From: a virus
DNA: 52,924 bases
Virus record (IMG/VR): IMGVR_UViG_3300002136_000057
Coordinates: 1-52,924 of that record
Reading direction: 5' to 3' (one strand)
Shown: piece by piece, positions 50,197-52,924 of the stretch
How positions within the stretch are numbered: the stretch's first letter is position 1
How the letters are laid out: every line of letters starts with the position of its first letter
The notes under the pieces: model-generated
Database searches by the model: none
The model's input: the letters and a program-made list of their open reading frames with translations, nothing else
What the model was told of the DNA's origin: nothing
Made by a program: the position numbers and the translations under genes

Positions 50197-52924
50197 GCGG
50201 CAAGTCAACTGTTGCTGCACGTAAGAATCTACTAATGTCTGAATCCGATTCACTTAGTCGTAATCCGAGTTCAGACCATATTATTCCAGTACGTCTAACA
50301 ACTGTTACCTTAACATTTTCGCTTGGTGTTTCTAATAGTGTTAGTGTAGACCCATCTATACTAAATTCTGCTGGTAGTGTAGCATCACCTTCTGGACTGT
50401 CTTGTGCAATTAAGGTAGTAAAGTTATAGCTACTAATTACATTTTTTTGCAAACGTTTGCCGGCTACAAACACTTCAAAGTCATTTACACTATTAGGTAT
50501 AAAGTCTAACGCATATGTTGCTGTTGTTCCATCTGCTAAGAACTGTGCAGTTAATGTTTCATCTTTATAAGGCATAGTTGAACTAGCTCCTTGATTATAA
50601 ACATTTTCTCCTTCGAGATAGATTGCCTTAACCCCTGTACCTAATGTACCTCTACGTAGCTGACTTAACACATTGCCGTTTCTTACAAAGTATTCAATAC
50701 GCTCACCTGCAATAAACAGTATTCCAGGAACATTACTTGTAGGTGACGGCTCAGGAAGTGTTGAACCATCTGTTACTGTAATACTTTGATCATACCAATT
50801 TAAATTAGCAGCTAGCATTATTCCGTCTCTATCATCAAGACGTTTATAATGTGTTCTGTTAAGCATATCTTTAAACTGACTCCAGCCATATTTGTTTCCA
50901 GATGTTAAATCTGCAAAATGTAGTAATTCAATTACGTCATTGGCTTCAATTTCTACAATTAGTTTAACATAACGCTTGTTATCAGTTACATAGTAATGAA
51001 CACTTGGAATCAATAAATTACCATTAAGTGTTATCCATACATATTGTGCATCTAGTGCAGGTTTTGATAATTCAATTAATCCAGCAGTTAAGTGATTGTA
51101 TTGATACCAATCATTTGTTCCTACAGTTAATGAAATTCTATCAACTACATCGTATTGCTGTCTATCAAACCCTTGCGAATCGTGATTACTAAACTGATAA
51201 ACTGTAATAACATCGCCTTCGTTATATGCACTATCGAAATATAATGTTCCCAGTGTTGATATAAATTCGTTGCCTGAATCAAAATATCCGTATCTGTATT
51301 CGCCGTCATTTAGAACATATACATTTAGAATATCACCATCTTGCTGTGCAACACGAGTCTTTAATCTAACAAGACTGCCATTACCGTTTACTTTAGAACC
51401 AGTAAATGTCCAATCAGTATTATATGCTAATTCTACGTTATTTAAAAAGACTTTCATCTGCTTATTACTAACTGCACCTGGTGGTACTTGGAATTCTTCT
51501 AATTGGTATTCGCGTTTTGCCGCAGTTGTTATAAATCTACGGTTGTATCCTGCGTTAAGAATTTTATTGTTAACTTTTACAATAGTAAACCACGCACTTG
51601 GTTCGTTATTAAACGGTGTTTGATTTAATTCAAATGCTACTGTGCTACCATCTGCTGTAAATGTATCAATTGATATTTCACTAAAGTTTTGTGTTTCGCC
51701 GCTAAAGAAGGCGTAACTTATTACACTACCAGCTGCTGGAGGTGTAGCTAAAGATATTACAACACTATTAGGATATGCATAAGTAGCATCGCTTTCTTCA
51801 ATAACGTTGTTTAATTTTACACCGTCAAGTGTAATAAAGTATTGAAGATTTTCTTCGAATCTTATATTAGTTAAGAATTTACTTGTACTTCCGTCTCCAA
51901 CAAAGTTATCAATATCTAATATATCTGTACCACTTACTCCTAATACTGCAAGATGTACTTTAGCGTTTAGTGCAGGGGCAGTATTAAAAGTTACCGTCTT
52001 AGCAACATAATCAATACTGTAGGCATCTGCAGATATAATATTAAAGCCTACTTTTACAAATAAACTAGCTGCTTGTAAAGGAGTTGTATCTAAACTAAAT
52101 GTTTTAGTTACGCCATCACCTGTATAGTTTCTTGAAGTAATTTGGCTACTACCGTTTTGTGGTCTTTCGTATACCTTAATATCGATAGTGTCAAGTAATT
52201 GTCCTGGAACTAGTTCTTCTGGACCGCTGCTTGTAGTAGCAGTTACAAATCCATCACCGTCGATAACAATATCTTCAGCTCTTAACCCAGTAGCAGTTGA
52301 ATAATTAAGATTACCGCCTGTTAGTGCAGTGTCATAACTGTTAGGATCTGGAAGATATGTGCCGTCACTAGTTGTTTTTCTAATAATGATAATATCGCCT
52401 GCACCTACATCAGATCCGCCACTTGCTGCTTCTGGCGAAACTACATATCCTGATACGCCTGCTAGTGCTGGATTATCTTGTGCTGGAGTGTTGCCGTTGC
52501 CAAATATACTGTTAATAGTTGCCAATGAAGGCTTACTAATAACCGGTGCAATGTAAGTATTAAACAATGCATAACCCAATGGGTTATTAGCAAGAATACC
52601 TGATTGTGTACGCATTGAATCACTCCACTCAGGAGCAAGACTATCGCCGTCCCATAAGCCGGTGTATTCAAACATACTAAAGTTTAACAAGTACAAGTAT
52701 TCTTTTGCAATTACAGGAAATAGTTCTGGGTCTGTTTTCCAAGTTGCATCAACATAACCGCTGGGGTCAAATACACCTGCATCATATGCTTCTTCAATTG
52801 CAGCAAACAAGTCGCCTGACTGCCAGTCTGCACTAAACTCTGGATACATTTTTAAATCAAATGCAGGTAAGCCGTGCATGTGTAGTGTATGGAAGACGTG
52901 TTCAATTACTTCTTGTGCATCAAT
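50192..52924 (-). CDS. Large virion structural protein, 5' end outside window
   Basis: The frame stays open to the window edge; the ATG at 52879 is unlikely to be the true start, since the 15 codons before it (including EVIEHVFHTLH) read as coding. At least 910 residues. It starts with a helical, aromatic-rich segment (LPAFDLKMYPEFSADW), followed by several repeats of a beta domain with the pattern NYTGDGVTKTFSLDTTP, NFVGDGSTSKFLTN, TFTADGSTVAFELNQTP and TAQFLADGTTATYALD. This arrangement of repeated domains is typical of long tail fibre or baseplate proteins. Cleavage or partner unknown. Confidence 0.75.
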   Translation of the reverse strand: MDAQEVIEHVFHTLHMHGLPAFDLKMYPEFSADWQSGDLFAAIEEAYDAGVFDPSGYVDATWKTDPELFPVIAKEYLYLLNFSMFEYTGLWDGDSLAPEWSDSMRTQSGILANNPLGYALFNTYIAPVISKPSLATINSIFGNGNTPAQDNPALAGVSGYVVSPEAASGGSDVGAGDIIIIRKTTSDGTYLPDPNSYDTALTGGNLNYSTATGLRAEDIVIDGDGFVTATTSSGPEELVPGQLLDTIDIKVYERPQNGSSQITSRNYTGDGVTKTFSLDTTPLQAASLFVKVGFNIISADAYSIDYVAKTVTFNTAPALNAKVHLAVLGVSGTDILDIDNFVGDGSTSKFLTNIRFEENLQYFITLDGVKLNNVIEESDATYAYPNSVVISLATPPAAGSVISYAFFSGETQNFSEISIDTFTADGSTVAFELNQTPFNNEPSAWFTIVKVNNKILNAGYNRRFITTAAKREYQLEEFQVPPGAVSNKQMKVFLNNVELAYNTDWTFTGSKVNGNGSLVRLKTRVAQQDGDILNVYVLNDGEYRYGYFDSGNEFISTLGTLYFDSAYNEGDVITVYQFSNHDSQGFDRQQYDVVDRISLTVGTNDWYQYNHLTAGLIELSKPALDAQYVWITLNGNLLIPSVHYYVTDNKRYVKLIVEIEANDVIELLHFADLTSGNKYGWSQFKDMLNRTHYKRLDDRDGIMLAANLNWYDQSITVTDGSTLPEPSPTSNVPGILFIAGERIEYFVRNGNVLSQLRRGTLGTGVKAIYLEGENVYNQGASSTMPYKDETLTAQFLADGTTATYALDFIPNSVNDFEVFVAGKRLQKNVISSYNFTTLIAQDSPEGDATLPAEFSIDGSTLTLLETPSENVKVTVVRRTGIIWSELGLRLSESDSDISRFLRAATVDLPR

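Noticed and set aside
1-52924. tRNA genes, integrase, attachment sites, IS elements
   Set aside because: Intergenic gaps are too short for tRNAs, and no recombinase or transposase motifs or flanking inverted repeats were seen.

Overview
The window looks like part of a large, AT-rich genome of a T4-like contractile-tailed marine phage, of the cyanophage or pelagiphage type. Four things support this: dense one-gene-after-another packing with 1-25 base overlaps, several tail-fibre genes including one with a gp12-like collar domain, T4-type late promoter motifs (ATAAATA), and a set of small conserved phage hypotheticals. I recognise the class of virus but cannot name the host. No integrase, attachment site, tRNA, CRISPR or IS element was found. 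No stretch over 300 bases lacks a gene.

Layout. 1-4706 (+): phage housekeeping or hypothetical genes, including a MoxR-like AAA+ ATPase followed by a metallopeptidase/VWA protein, each with its own sigma70-type promoter. 4760-6148 (+): a tail fibre/adhesin behind a late promoter. 6155-43008: a roughly 37-kb accessory island. 43066-52924 (-): virion and tail-fibre genes, most behind late promoters; the last one runs off the window.

The island is the striking part. It holds about 16 genes with Fe(II)/2-oxoglutarate oxygenase-type or aspartyl-hydroxylase-type signatures (one of them weak), 10 radical SAM enzymes, 3 membrane fatty-acid desaturases, 3 SGNH-hydrolase-like proteins, 4 glycosyltransferase-like proteins, aspartate 1-decarboxylase (PanD), an ATP-grasp ligase, an asparagine-synthase-like PP-loop protein, a GNAT-like acetyltransferase, a methyltransferase and a nitroreductase-like protein. 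Six radical SAM genes (26941-31410, 33031-34443, 38193-39545) belong to one expanded family with an N-terminal cysteine region. Short overlaps such as ATGA and TAATG suggest translational coupling.

Three sub-operons stand out. (a) 6757-12883 (+) starts with a consensus sigma70 promoter abutting panD and runs panD, two TauD-type oxygenases, two desaturases, radical SAM, unknown protein, ATP-grasp. (b) 17409-20204 (-) and 20284-22155 (+) diverge from a short region with three ATAAATA motifs. (c) 22101-43008 (-) is one co-directional block with sigma70-type promoters at 43031-43059 and 26277-26305. The enzyme mix suggests biosynthesis or tailoring of a small molecule, lipid, glycan or virion protein, but the product cannot be read from the sequence.

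Regulation appears to be of two kinds: sigma70-like promoters before metabolic operons and the MoxR/VWA genes, and late motifs before virion genes and a few island genes. At several genes the promoter is so close to the start codon that the transcript should be leaderless.
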